NCBI RefSeq assembly: GCF_023898315.1
Contig: NC_064621.1
Coordinates: forward strand, 121,344,561 to 121,408,560
Source of the DNA: Schistocerca nitens
Lineage: Eukaryota; Arthropoda; Insecta; Orthoptera; Acrididae
DNA length: 64,000 bases
Direction: 5' to 3'
Part shown: one piece after another, positions 54,600-64,000 of the stretch
Layout: the number at the start of each line of letters is the position of its first letter
Numbering within the stretch: the first letter of the stretch is position 1
Notes under the pieces: model-generated
Databases searched by the model: none
What the model was told of the DNA's origin: nothing
The model's input: only the letters and a program-made list of their open reading frames with translations
Made by a program: the position numbers and the translations under genes

Positions 54600-54800
54600 T
54601 TTTTGTGTAGACTATGTATTCCTCCCTTGGATTCAGAATGGTGATTTATATTCTGGTGCAAAAGTCTCTAACAGGTTGCCAGTGGACATCAGGCTGAAAA
54701 ATGGAAATCTCAACACAAAGTAAAAGACTCTCTCTCCAGCCACTCCTTCCCCAATACTTTTCAATACTTGGCCTCAAGAAGGTAAACTCTGCCTAACTCT
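54600..54800 (+). pseudogene. Jockey-like RT C-terminal scrap
   Basis: The short plus-strand frame reads FIFWCKSL, then NRLPVDIRLKNGNLNTK and FSILGLKKVN. It resembles the extreme end of Jockey/CR1-type RTs (KIYNxLPxxIK). Support is thin because only about 50 codons are readable. Confidence 0.35.
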
Positions 54801-56330
54801 AAATATCAGTATCAGGTAGATCTTGATTTTGCCAGCTTACAGACAGCTAATACCATTTTATGTAAAGTGTAGGAAAGGTTCTCATAGGAAATGTGGCAGT
54901 AATATATTTTATGGAGAAAGACAGGAAGGAATGTACAGAAACAAATTTTGTCATCAATATCTTCTATCGTCAGAATGCTGAAATAATGGAAAAACTCTTA
55001 AAATATACTGACTGGTCATTACGTAGAATGATACTGATGCTGCTTTCTCTCTCTTTTTTTAAAAAAAAAAAAAAAAAAAAAAGCGCCTAGGATAGACATG
55101 GTCCTACAAAGTGAGGCTGACAGTGTAACATAAAGAAGACTAGTGAGTGCAGGGTGTACATTGCAAAAGTGAAATGGTTAAAGATTAAAATTGTGAAGAT
55201 GAGTAATTTCACTTGGACACAAAAGTATGATTATTCATGCCTTTTATCTCATCCAGCTTATGTTAGGGACAGCTTGGATTTGATGTTGAGTACTCATCTA
55301 TGAGTGATTAAGTTTTGACTGCATTAGATATGATTTACATTACATGTACAAATGTAACTGAAATTTTGAATGTCCTGGCTACATCTATTGAGGAATAACA
55401 CATAAAGATAAAATATTTTATTTGAAATATTCGACAATAACAGCACGAGTGGTTCGGTGCAGCTTTAATGGCTTTTTTGAAAGTGTTGGTTTTTCCCCTA
55501 ACATACAAGTATAATGTAATATAAGGGGAGAGAATATCTGTTTGAGTCGATTAGCACTAGTCATAATTTGCTGTCAGTTTACTTTACAAAAGTAGCCACA
55601 TCCCTGAAGGTTCTTCTTTATGATGAGATGGACGGTACACAAAGTGGGAATGATGAATAAAAGGCAAGATCTACACGATCTCGCATCGTAAACCGCAACA
55701 ATTCCAGAGAGGTAATAAAAAATTAACTACACGTCAATTTATGGTTTTTTGCTTACTATAAGAACTTTAAGCTCTTAAATTATAGTGGCCTGCATCCACA
55801 TTAAACCCAATAATTCAGTAATTATTTATCAACATCACAGAAAAAAAATGCTCTTCTGAGAGCCTTTCAGGAATAATATTTCTCGAGCGAACAGCTGTTT
55901 TGTGGCACAGACAGTTACCGGTATCCGAATTACATTCACACAATTCTAAATTTTATGCTCGTAATAAGTAATGAATTCCTGTAGACATTACCCGAAAAAC
56001 AATTTTCAGATCGTGTAGCTCAGTGTTAACGTAAGCGCATAGCTCAACTTCTGTAACAGTTATCATTCACCGTCAGCCGGTAAACAACGATTAGACAGTT
56101 CGGCAAGATCCCAACCTACGCTGGGTCACTGCTAGCTGCTACCCAATTGCATAACACAACAAAAATTAACGTTTCCGGCACGAAAATTATCGAAGAGGCA
56201 GATTTAGCTGTTGTTATTAATAATAAATCTATTTAAAGTCAAAAATAATTTAATTGTGAAAGTCTAAATGATAAGAAAGCGTTTTAATCAACAGTTAACG
56301 ATTTGTTTTGAATCGTGAGTGGTTGGCATC
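54801..56330. other. No gene recognised; poly-A run and upstream FKBP region
   Basis: A CTCTCTCTTTTTTT/poly-A run lies at 55050-55082 (22 A). From about 55900 the composition becomes richer in CG dinucleotides (gccggtaaac, acgctgggtcac, cgtttccggcacg), as expected on approach to a housekeeping promoter. No open frame of note. Confidence 0.45.
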
Positions 56331-56339
56331 GTTTGTCGC

Positions 56340-56352
56340 GAAAATTCTGGAA
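56340..56352 (+). promoter_or_regulatory. Heat-shock element, three perfect units
   Basis: GAA-aa-TTC-tg-GAA at 56340-56352 is the exact alternating nGAAnnTTCnnGAAn trimer bound by HSF1. It lies 340 bp upstream of the ATG. A second, two-unit match, GAA-ag-TTC, is at 56392-56399. Placement upstream of an Hsp90 co-chaperone fits heat-inducible expression, which is inference. Confidence 0.6.
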
Positions 56353-56373
56353 ACAGAAACAGTGTAGCAGAGC

Positions 56374-56378
56374 TCAGT
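56374..56378 (+). promoter_or_regulatory. Possible initiator TCAGT
   Basis: TCAGT matches the arthropod initiator and lies 318 bp before the start codon, between the two heat-shock element matches. No TATA box was seen at -30, and no perfect downstream element. Five bases match by chance often, so weak support. Confidence 0.25.
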
Positions 56379-56403
56379 ATCGCAAGACGCAGAAAGTTCG
56401 AAG

Positions 56404-56409
56404 CACGTG
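56404..56409 (+). promoter_or_regulatory. E-box CACGTG
   Basis: A palindromic CACGTG in the CpG-richer promoter region, a class bound by bHLH factors. Functional use is unknown. Confidence 0.3.
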
Positions 56410-56691
56410 AGGCGATATTACGCCTTGGCTGGCTCATTTATTAATTCATCGGGACTGTTTCGCTTTGTTATTACGCAAGTTTGAGAAGTTAAAGTACCTG
56501 AAGTAAGGATTTGTTTTGATTTCGTTGTAACAAGCATTTGTTTTGGAATAGTGCTCGGTGTGTGTACCTTACAGTTGATTATTATTTTGCCGGTGAAGAA
56601 AAATAATTTGTTTTGTTGTTCATCAGAACGAGTGTGTGGCCGATCATTGTGCAGTTAGTTTTTTCTGTGTAATATATATTCTCTTGCAGAA

Positions 56692-56935
56692 ATGACGGTT
56701 GAGGCAATGGAAACATCGGAGTGTAAACCGCATGTGCCAGGGCCGAACGCGGTTGATATATCACCAAAAAAAGACAATGGAATTCTTAAGGAAATTATTA
56801 AAGAAGGAACTGGTTCTGAAACACCAGCTCCTGGAAGTAAAGTTTTTGTTCACTATATTGGCACTTTAACCGATGGAACTAAGTTCGATTCAAGCAGGGA
56901 CAGAGGAGAACCTTTTGACTTCCAGTTGGGGAAAG
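56692..56935 (+). CDS. FKBP52/FKBP59-like peptidyl-prolyl isomerase, exon 1
   Basis: ATG in the context cagaaATGacgg starts [81 protein letters not shown] and the first base of the next codon. The donor G|GTAGGA is at 56936. The VHY, F-D-S-S-R-D-R and F-x-F boxes form the ligand pocket of the FKBP domain. The DISPKKD...[10 protein letters not shown] lead is that of the large, TPR-containing FKBP4/FKBP5 class, which are Hsp90 co-chaperones. The remaining FKBP and TPR exons lie beyond the window. Confidence 0.9.
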
Positions 56936-58540
56936 GTAGGATGGCTTGTGAGTAGCAGTCACAATAGCGTACATTAACTTTGAGTAACCCAGTAATAGTT
57001 ATTGCTTTGCAAAACTAGAGAAATTTTGCAGGAAATTTCACTTTTCATGCCTTACATACAGTAGTTCATTATTTGCAGATTAACAATAGTTACTTAAGCA
57101 CTGAACAATATTTTGTGTGGGGCAGTTGGTGCTCCCCAATCTTCCCAAAACGATACTTCATGGCATTAGTAGGCTCGTGACTAAAATTTCTTCCCTGTAA
57201 TTCTGTGTACCGATATTTGCATAATTTTGGAATGGCCATTACTCTAGTAGACATAGACATAGCCTCATCTGTCTAATAGTAATCTTAGATACTATTTCGC
57301 AAAAATACTTTTCAACCTAATATAGATTTTGGACTAGGTCAGTATGATACCACAATTAGGATTTTATGATTATTCTTTACCAAGTCACAACCAAACTGTC
57401 ACATTTCAACCCATCATAGACCTTGGGCTATCCTTACCATAACCGGGGTTTTTTAAAAAAAATCAAATTTTCGCTGTTCTGTGGCTTTGTGCATCTGTGA
57501 CCCCATGCACCATATCACCATTATCTCATAGAATGGTTTCATTATTTACTATTTCATCATTACAGCTCCAACTATAAAAACTTTTCCATTACAATTGACA
57601 TTCAAAGGCTAGAAAATTCTTCATTTTAATGCTATTTATCTGAGTGTTAACAAACCAGAACCATTTGGTATTACCATTCTCAATGGGGGGGGGGGTTACC
57701 TCTGGTACCACTCAACGCTTCTCTTTTTGTGAGTGGTCTCCTTTACTCCTAAATTATTTGCATTCTTTCAGAACTTTCTTTGCTGTATTTATACTGTCTG
57801 GTCTTGATGTGAATTGCACAACAGCATTGTAACTACATTTGGAGATGTTGCCAAGATAATGTGGTGGTGGTCCATCAGGTGAGTTACATGCTTTTAGCGA
57901 ATTTGAACTCTATCTCATTATAATTATGTTGAATACTATTCCTATTAAGATTCCTCAATCAGATACACCATCATTGAAAAATATGTTTGTGTATGAACAG
58001 TAATAGGTTAGTTTTCTTTTTGTTGGGAGATATGTGGCGAATTTATTAAATGTAGGAGTCCAACAGGAGCATGGGGTGATAGGTAGTGTAAGTTGATGAA
58101 TCTCTCTCTGGTACGCTAAGAGAAATGGTGCACCTGGGCATCATGTTGTGCACCTTTTCGTTTTTGGGACTGTTACTTCGAGTGGGGATTCTGCTAATGC
58201 ATTTCAGGTGTTGACAACTGTAGAGTGCATGTTTTAACTTCAATCAATTAAGAATATATAGCAGAAGTGTCTGAATGAGCTTATCTGGGTTCGTTTCTTA
58301 AATGTGGCTGGGCTGTAATACTACAATCACTTTGTTGTGAACCACACCCTGAAGTTTAGTGACTGTGAGACTGGGGCATGTATGAAATCTCTTGATGGTT
58401 TTTGCAGGGCTGAAAAATCTGTTGTTTCTCCTGGGGGATGCAGCATTATCATAGACACCTTCAGTGTTTGGCAGGACAGTTTGCATGCATCTAAGACACT
58501 GAGGGTTTTGCCAGTGGTAGCATAGCAACCCAAGCCATAC
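56936..58540 (+). other. FKBP-like gene, start of intron 1, no other gene seen
   Basis: Intron with a G run near 57685-57695 and 58552-58562. The next exon, expected to open on the V-I-K-x-W-D motif, was not found before the right edge, so intron 1 is longer than 7 kb. The sequence holds no recognisable coding block until the I-like elements begin. Confidence 0.5.
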
Positions 58541-59365
58541 ATGCCTCAGCAGGGGGGGGGGGGTTGGCTTACATACAGTGTCCCACAACTGAGGGAACAG
58601 AGAGGATGTTTTTTCGCAGAACAAACCACCAGCAGTGATTGCGTATGGGCATGATGACCATGGCTTTCATGAACTGGCACTGCAAGACTTCTTTTATCGT
58701 AAACTCTTGGGCATATTTCAGAGAACTTCATTGGGCACAGTAGTGGACATAGTGTGTTTCAGAGAACAGGGGCCTGTATCAAGGTGTGCTGTGTGTTGAT
58801 GGGGTGAGTGGCTGTTGAGATCATAGTATCTGCTGGGAAATGCCTGGGGCGCCCAGCACAGCCACCTCCCCCCATCCCACCCCTCTCTGCCCCCCCCCCC
58901 CAATTGTATAAGGCTTGCTCAGACACACAAGGCTCTTCTTGGATCAACATTAGTTTCCCTAGCGGCTCATGGGATACCTGTGTAGCGACCTAAGGTGGGT
59001 ATACTGTCCTCTAGTACCTATACCCATCCAACAAAGAGAACTCTGTTGTCTGCCTGAGAAGGTCTCGGAATTATAACAGGATCTAATCTACCATAATGCT
59101 TCTTTGTAATGAAGAGGGCAGTGGGAACCTTTGAGCAGGACTCCCCTTTCTGTATACACGAGACATTGGGGGGTATTTCTTGGTGCTTAAAAAGTGTTAA
59201 ATCAATTTGGTGTTAAACTACGTCAGAGATGTAGATAAAGTAGATATAATTGAACAGTTCTAGTTGAAACAGCCACATCAGGGTATGCAAGACCTTAGGT
59301 GACTATCCTGTTCAGGGTGAATTGCAATGCACTCATAATTTTTGTAAAAGCATGGTTTCCTGCTA

Positions 59366-59720
59366 CAATGGAGATGGACCCGAGGCAATTATGTGAAGAA
59401 TGGGAAAATATGGCTGTCATGGAACTGCAGAATTATATTAAGTGTCAGTGGCACATTGGAAAAAATGTAAAATTTATTCTAATGTTCAAGTCTCTATAAT
59501 TACCTGAACACACTTTTGCAAACTGCATCCATCTTAAGGTTCAACCATTTGTTACCAACACTTACCAACACAAATTTGATTTTCAAAGATCACAGATTTG
59601 GTCATATCAGCATGGCGTGCAACTGGAGGGCTACATGTGGAAATTGTGGAGGCTCAGCTCACGAGTTGGGCAACTCTTGTACACTTTATTCGAAATGTTT
59701 AAACTGCACGGGCAGGAAAA
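59366..59720 (+). pseudogene. I-like gag piece with zinc knuckles
   Basis: The first frame (59366-59496) reads DPRQLCEEWENMAVMELQNY, then FILMFKSL. A second frame (59516 onward) has KDHRFGHISMACNWRATCGN, CGGSAHELGNSCTLYSKCLN, CTG, with two CCHC knuckles (C-x2-C-x4-H-x4-C), the first degraded. The N-terminal part is missing or scrambled. It binds element RNA in living relatives. Confidence 0.65.
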
Positions 59721-59949
59721 CCTTCAGATTGGTGATCATCTCCCTTTCTGATGGTAATTTTACTGTCAAGGATATTGAGATCCACATGCAGGTACTGGAG
59801 AACGAGGCACTGTCTAATATTCCCTCTGACCTAACGGGTAAATCACCACCGACAAGTGAGGAGGAGGAGGAGGAGGAGGAAGGCAACTGTCATTAATCAG
59901 TGGCTCTCAGAGAGAGATCTCTGTTCCAGTGGAATGGGTACTGATCCCA

Positions 59950-60960
59950 AGAATTACAGCTCGTGAGAGACTATTCTGCATGTACTTCGTCACTGACACA
60001 CTTGCATCACCCCTACAGGAAGGGAGATTTTACTGGAGACAGAGCTAATGGTGGAGTGGCTGTTTTTGTTGACAGCAGCTACAACGCCTCTCTTGCCCCT
60101 CTTACCACAGCCGTACAAGCACCTTCAGTGCAAGTTCTCATAAAAAATCACATTTTCTTCATATCTTCTATCTCATGGCCCATTGGATGCAGAGGCACTC
60201 AAGAACTCTTTCCCACAGTCTCATGCCAGTTGTCTGTCAAGGATGACTTCAGTGTACATAATGTGATGTGGGTCTTGGCTACCACATGCTTCAGGTGACA
60301 AATTATCGAGCAACCCACCCATTTAAAGTGTATCAGCCTGTTGAACTCCAGTTAGGTGACACCCTTTGCTATAACTACAGCATTAGCATCAGCCATTGAC
60401 TTGTGTTTCTGCTCCCCACCTATTGCAGACTCAGTTCATTGGGAAGTGGCCACAGGTTTGCACTTCAGTGACACACTTACCATTGCATATCTGCCTGGTT
60501 ACTCGGACAGCGGTCAACAGGAGACTGCAAAGATAGATGCTTCAAAGATCAAATTGATTGTGTTATAGTCAGTAGGTCATCTTTGAACAGCAGGAATGTG
60601 CCCAGGAGAAGGGGAATCGTGTTACATGCATGGTCCAACAACCTTCCACTGATTCCATTCTCCATTCTAGCAACCACCTCAGACAACGGCATGTCCCTTG
60701 GTGGAATGACAAATGTCTGTCAGCAATCGGAGCCTGATAAGCAGCTTTGCAGCAGTTTAAACACTATACAACTACAGAAAATCACTGTGGCTTCATGTCT
60801 GTGAGAACACAAATGAGGCGATTGGTAAAAGAACAGAAAAAGAGCTCCTGGGAGAAATATCAGAATTCTGTTAATCGGTCAACTTCCACTGCACAAGTTT
60901 GGGACTCAAGAAGACAGATTGCAGGCAAGAGCAGTACACCTTGCCTTACAGTATTGTTGA
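59950..60960 (+). pseudogene. I-like endonuclease remnant
   Basis: At 59963-60180: YRKGDFTGDRANGGVAVFVD, SSYNASLAPLTTAVQAPSVQ and IFFISSI, the front half of the APE-type fold. Later pieces (PVELQLGDTLCYN, RRRGIVLHAWSNNLPLIPF) are its back half and linker, out of frame with each other. No catalytic D-N or S-D-H box survives clearly. Confidence 0.55.
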
Positions 60961-61269
60961 GAAATTGAGTCTGGCAGTGTTGAGAAATAGAGCCTTTTTG
61001 GATGCTCCTAAAGACATGGTTCAGGATACAGCTGAAACTTTTTATACTGTCACTGCATGTTCTGGGTAAACTCATGAGTTTCAGAGGTTGTTTAGGACTA
61101 TGGACATAGGAGGCTCTGCCCCTTCTCATGTAATGAGGTGGTCTGCAATCTTCCATTTTCAATGTGGAAACTGGAATTAACTCTGTCTACAGCCAGAGCC
61201 GCTATTCCACAACCTGATCAGATTCATTATACTGTACTGTCATATGTGCCCTGGAGCCAAAGACAAGCT

Positions 61270-61830
61270 CATATCTTGTTTCAGTCAGATCTGGTTTGAT
61301 CACAGTACCCCATCACTTGGAAGGAAGCAATATTAATATCTTTACGGAAACCAGGCAAAGCTAATAGCTTAACAGCTACCAGTGTGTAGCCCTTATGAGT
61401 TGTATGGGTAGGCCTCCTGAGCATATGTTCAACGCCACCTCATGTGGCATCTAGATTCTTGGGGCCACCTGTGCTGCCCACATTGTGGTTTCAGACACTC
61501 CCAGTCTCCATTCTTGACAGCTTAATTATACTGGTGATGGCAATAGAGGAGTCTTCTTACCCCACAACCATTTAGTCAATGTGTTTTTTACACTTGAAAA
61601 TACATATGACATGACTTGGAGATACAACGTCCTTCGCCAGTGTCTGGTGTGGGGACTAGGTGGACATCTGCCACTTCTTATTCGCTCCTTCCTTGATGGT
61701 GGACGCTTTCTATTTCTCAGTGGTGATTTCCTTCCTGAGTGCTTTGTGTAGAAAGCAGAGTCCCTCAAGGCGGTGTACTGTGTGTCACACTCTATGCAAT
61801 CGCTATTAGTGGCATTTTCTCTGTAGTCAG
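61270..61830 (+). pseudogene. I-like reverse transcriptase remnant
   Basis: Frames give PITWKEAILISLRKPGK at about 61307, then FFTLENTYDMTWRYNVLRQC (motif A region), WGLGGHLPLLIRSFLDGGRF and LFLSGDFLPECF, then CRKQSPSRRCTVC and TLCNRY (motif B). The order fits RTs of the I group. Motif C is not identifiable. Confidence 0.5.
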
Positions 61831-62079
61831 AAGCCCAGTTAAAAGTTCTTCATTTGTGAATCACTTTACGATCTTCAAATCTTCTTCCAATCTGGTGATG
61901 ATGACAAGGTGACTTCACCTAACCATAATTATGCTGTAAAGTTGGACCAGTAAAACTGGTTTTAGTTTCTCACATTAGAAGATTGTTTTGGTGAACTTTA
62001 ACTGTGCTTGTTGTAGTTTTCACCCACTAGAGCTCACAATGTCGCAACCTATTTTAAATTTTAAGTTCAGTGTGCTGGT

Positions 62080-62350
62080 TTTGGGCCTATTATTTGACTA
62101 CTACCGGGAAGTGGTCTTTTGCTGGCCACTTGGACACATTGGGATACAGAGAGATGGCTTAGCCAACAAAGCAGCCAAAGAAGCATGTCAAGATAGTGTT
62201 GTATATCGATGTGCCATCCCCTTGTCCCCACACTCCCTCAAGGTAGTGTGTTATGTGTCACACTGCGCAGAAGATGTAGCCTTTCGACACGTGGTTTCCT
62301 CCTCTGGCAGGAGGATCCACCACTCTGTAAAGTTTGTGGTACTACTTTAG
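62080..62350 (+). pseudogene. RNase H remnant of I-like element
   Basis: VVFCWPLGHIGIQRDGLANK and AAKEACQDSVVYRCAIPLSP contain the W-x-P/L-G-H-x-G-I-x-x-x-x-x-A-N/D-x-x-A-K box of RNase H, with its catalytic histidine kept and the final Asp changed to Asn. The N-terminal half is lost in the decayed stretch upstream. It fixes the RNase-H-bearing class of the element. Confidence 0.65.
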
Positions 62351-62741
62351 GTTCCACGTATTTTGGCAACATGTGTTTTATACACTAGTATCAGGTCAGT
62401 CCTCAATTTGGGAAGATATCTGTGCACCATCCTCACTGACACTTACACCAGTATCACATGGGTTTTGAAATTTAGTGAACTTTGAGGCCTCATCTCTAAA
62501 CTGGTGGGGAGGGAAGGTGGACTTGAGTTATAAACAACTCCGTTTGTGGAGATAGCCATCGTGTACATCTGCCCCTCCTACCCCTCCCCACCCAACTCTC
62601 TGCCAAGTTTGTTAGGGTGCTGATGACCATACTGTTGAGTATCCCACATCCAACATCATCATCAAATCTTGTTGAGAAGGGCATAAGGTGCTCTAATGTC
62701 TTGCATCTGGATGTGCACTGCTGGCAAAAGTGTGTTCCTCA

Positions 62742-62935
62742 GGGTTCTACACCTACATCCATACTCTGCAAGCCACCTGACGGTGTGTGGCGGAGGTTAC
62801 CTTGAGTACCTCTGTCAGTTTTTCCTTCTGTTCCAGTCTCGTATTGTTCGTGGGAAGAAAGAATGTCGGTATGCCTCTGTGTGGGCTCTAATCTCTCTGG
62901 TCCCCAGGGGCTCTGCATTCATTTGCTGAGTATGG
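62742..62935 (-). mobile_element. CR1-like 3' tail, copy 6
   Basis: The plus strand reads ctacacctacatccatactc, tgcaagccacctgacggtgt and gtggcggaggttaccttgag, the reverse complement of a CR1-like 3' end. Copy 5 has ctacatctacatctataatc, tgcaaaccacc at its tip. About 190 bp of 3' UTR remain, no coding. It lies directly before the next I-like element. Confidence 0.6.
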
Positions 62936-62939
62936 GCTT

Positions 62940-64000
62940 GGCGACCCCGGGGTCCTGAGCTGGGGACTGGTCAGCGCCGCCAGTCTCCTGTCACCGTAAC
63001 CCCCGGACATGCTTCAGCGACCACCGTATGGTGCGGCGGTGGAATGTTGTGTGCTGCGGGGAATGGTGATCTTGGCTTGACCGCCTTTATTGCGAAGAAG
63101 GTAAACCTCTGTAAAAAAAAAACCTCAATCTTACAGTGTGCTGCACGCCTATAAGATGCATGGCTGTTGGGGTGGAACAGTCGCAAGCGGGCAACCTCTG
63201 GGGCACCTGCTGCACTCCAGTTGTATAAGGCTTACCTAGGCATGCGGGGCTCTGTCTAGGTGGACTTCTAGTTGCCTAGCTGCTCGTGGGACCAAGATGG
63301 ATCCTTCGAAATCCTCTTTTCCTTCTCCCAGCGGAAAGGGTGGGCCGATGGAAGGATGGAAGGTTCTAACACCCAGTCTCTGAAGAGGGCTTGTGCAGTC
63401 AGTCCCCCTGACTGCAGCACATCTTTGACAAGTCAAGTCTTTAGTAACAGAATGTGTTCTGGTAATCAGAACGTGTTTCTCATTGTAAAATGGAAGGAGG
63501 TTAGTTTTGAGAAGGTTTCACCCTTCTATATACAAAAGCGTTTGAAGAGCATCTGTGGCTCCTTAAAATCAGTGAAGCGTTTGCGTAATGGGACCTTGCT
63601 CGTGGAAACTTCCACTTCCCAGCAAGCAACTAACCTCCAAGCTGCTAAATGCCTTGGGGAGTATGCCATAGACACTGAACTGCACAGCACCTTGAATTAG
63701 AGCAAAGGTGTTGTGACATGCCGGGATCTAGTCGACAGTCCCAAAGACGAACTGCAACGTGAGTGGGCTCCGAAAGGTATCGTTGATGTCCAACATATCA
63801 TGAAGAGGGTTGATGGCAATCTTGTGAAATCAGACTCCTTTATTCTGATCTTCAATAGCACGAAACTTCCAGAACATATTAAAGCTGGCTTCCTTCGCCT
63901 TAGTGAGCGGCCTTATTTCCCGTCCCCAATGCGCTGTTTTAAATGCCAGCGTTTTGGGCATACCACCTTAGGGTGTAAAGGCAAAGCGACTTGTAGCAAC
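62940..64000 (+). mobile_element. I-like element, 2nd, 5' part (cut by window edge)
   Basis: A GC-rich leader (gtatgggcttggcgaccccg, ctggggactggtcagcgccg) runs to an ATG at 63297 (MDPSKSSFPSPSGKGG). It has the same leader motif as the first I-like element and is better preserved, so probably a later insertion. Right end lies outside the window. Confidence 0.65.
63297..64000 (+). pseudogene. I-like ORF1 (Gag-like), partial, frameshifted
   Basis: The likely start is the ATG at 63297, but the main frame is offset by one, so a frameshift lies near 63380. The main frame reads NVFLIVKWKEVSFEKVSPFY, KSVKRLRNGTLLVETSTSQQ, AAKCLGEYAIDTELHSTLN, a stop at 63698, then KGVVTCRDLVDSPKDELQRE. Next are GIVDVQHIMKRVDGNLVKSD and SFILIFNSTKLPEHIKAGFL, then the zinc knuckle start SPMRCFKCQRFGHTTLGCKG at the window edge. 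Confidence 0.75.

Larger units (their letters stand above)
58550..62640 (+). mobile_element. I-like non-LTR retrotransposon, 1st of two, decayed
   Basis: Its 5' leader (ttgtataaggcttgctcaga ... ggctcttcttgg, 58906-58945) matches that of the next I-like element at 63220-63255. Then gag pieces, an endonuclease, RT and RNase H follow in order on the plus strand. It lies within FKBP intron 1. Start and end are estimates, and no target duplication was identified. Confidence 0.65.

Overview
The window looks like intergenic and intronic DNA from a large, transposon-swollen arthropod genome. A grasshopper or locust (Orthoptera) is my best guess, because of very low gene density, spliced animal genes with huge introns, abundant CR1-, Jockey-, RTE-, I-, R4- and Penelope-type retroelements, and tRNA-derived SINEs of a kind I associate with locusts. 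The taxon is inference. There is nothing bacterial here: no operons, no CRISPR, no replication origin.

Two host genes are visible. On the minus strand, five exons at 46263-46415, 45757-45938, 45222-45450, 44910-45098 and 23757-23909 join in frame into the first two thirds of a gamma-butyrobetaine/trimethyllysine dioxygenase-like enzyme of carnitine synthesis. The intron between the last two exons is 21.0 kb and carries most of the transposons in the middle of the window. The 3' exons were not found. On the plus strand, 56692-56935 is the first coding exon of an FKBP52/FKBP59-like peptidyl-prolyl isomerase. A CpG-richer upstream region there carries a perfect three-unit heat-shock element. The rest of that gene lies beyond the window, after an intron that runs past the right edge.

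Everything else recognisable is mobile DNA, nearly all of it decayed. Layout: 1-5.9 kb, Jockey-like RT remnants split by a CR1-like element (690-4519), itself split by a Penelope-like (PLE) derivative. 7.7-20.7 kb, a Gypsy-type LTR retrotransposon interrupted by a PLE (10.3-13.0 kb) and by a second, gag-only LTR element (13.565-18.723 kb). 21.3-23.3 kb, a ZMYM/hAT-like transposase relic. 24.1-27.0 kb, two PLE copies head to head. 30.9-42.3 kb, a CR1-like element exploded by an RTE-like fragment with three tRNA-SINE units, a 6.2-kb I-like element carrying its own SINE, and a Tc1/mariner DD41D transposon with long inverted repeats. 42.3-43.0 kb, a further CR1-like RT copy. 46.65-50.6 kb, an R4/Dong-like element lying in TAA/ATT repeats and hit twice by foldback units. 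51.3-54.8 kb, further CR1, PLE and Jockey-like pieces. 58.5-64 kb, two I-like elements.

I did not find a convincing new multi-gene system. The most interesting signals are a conserved, covarying CTGATGA-hairpin-GAAA box (hammerhead-like) in PLE-derived repeats, two foldback units that share a 14-bp flanking repeat, the microsatellite-targeted R4-like element, the gag-only LTR element, and the heat-shock element ahead of the FKBP gene. Coordinates of transposon bodies are approximate unless a target duplication is quoted. All family names come from motif recognition, with no database search.
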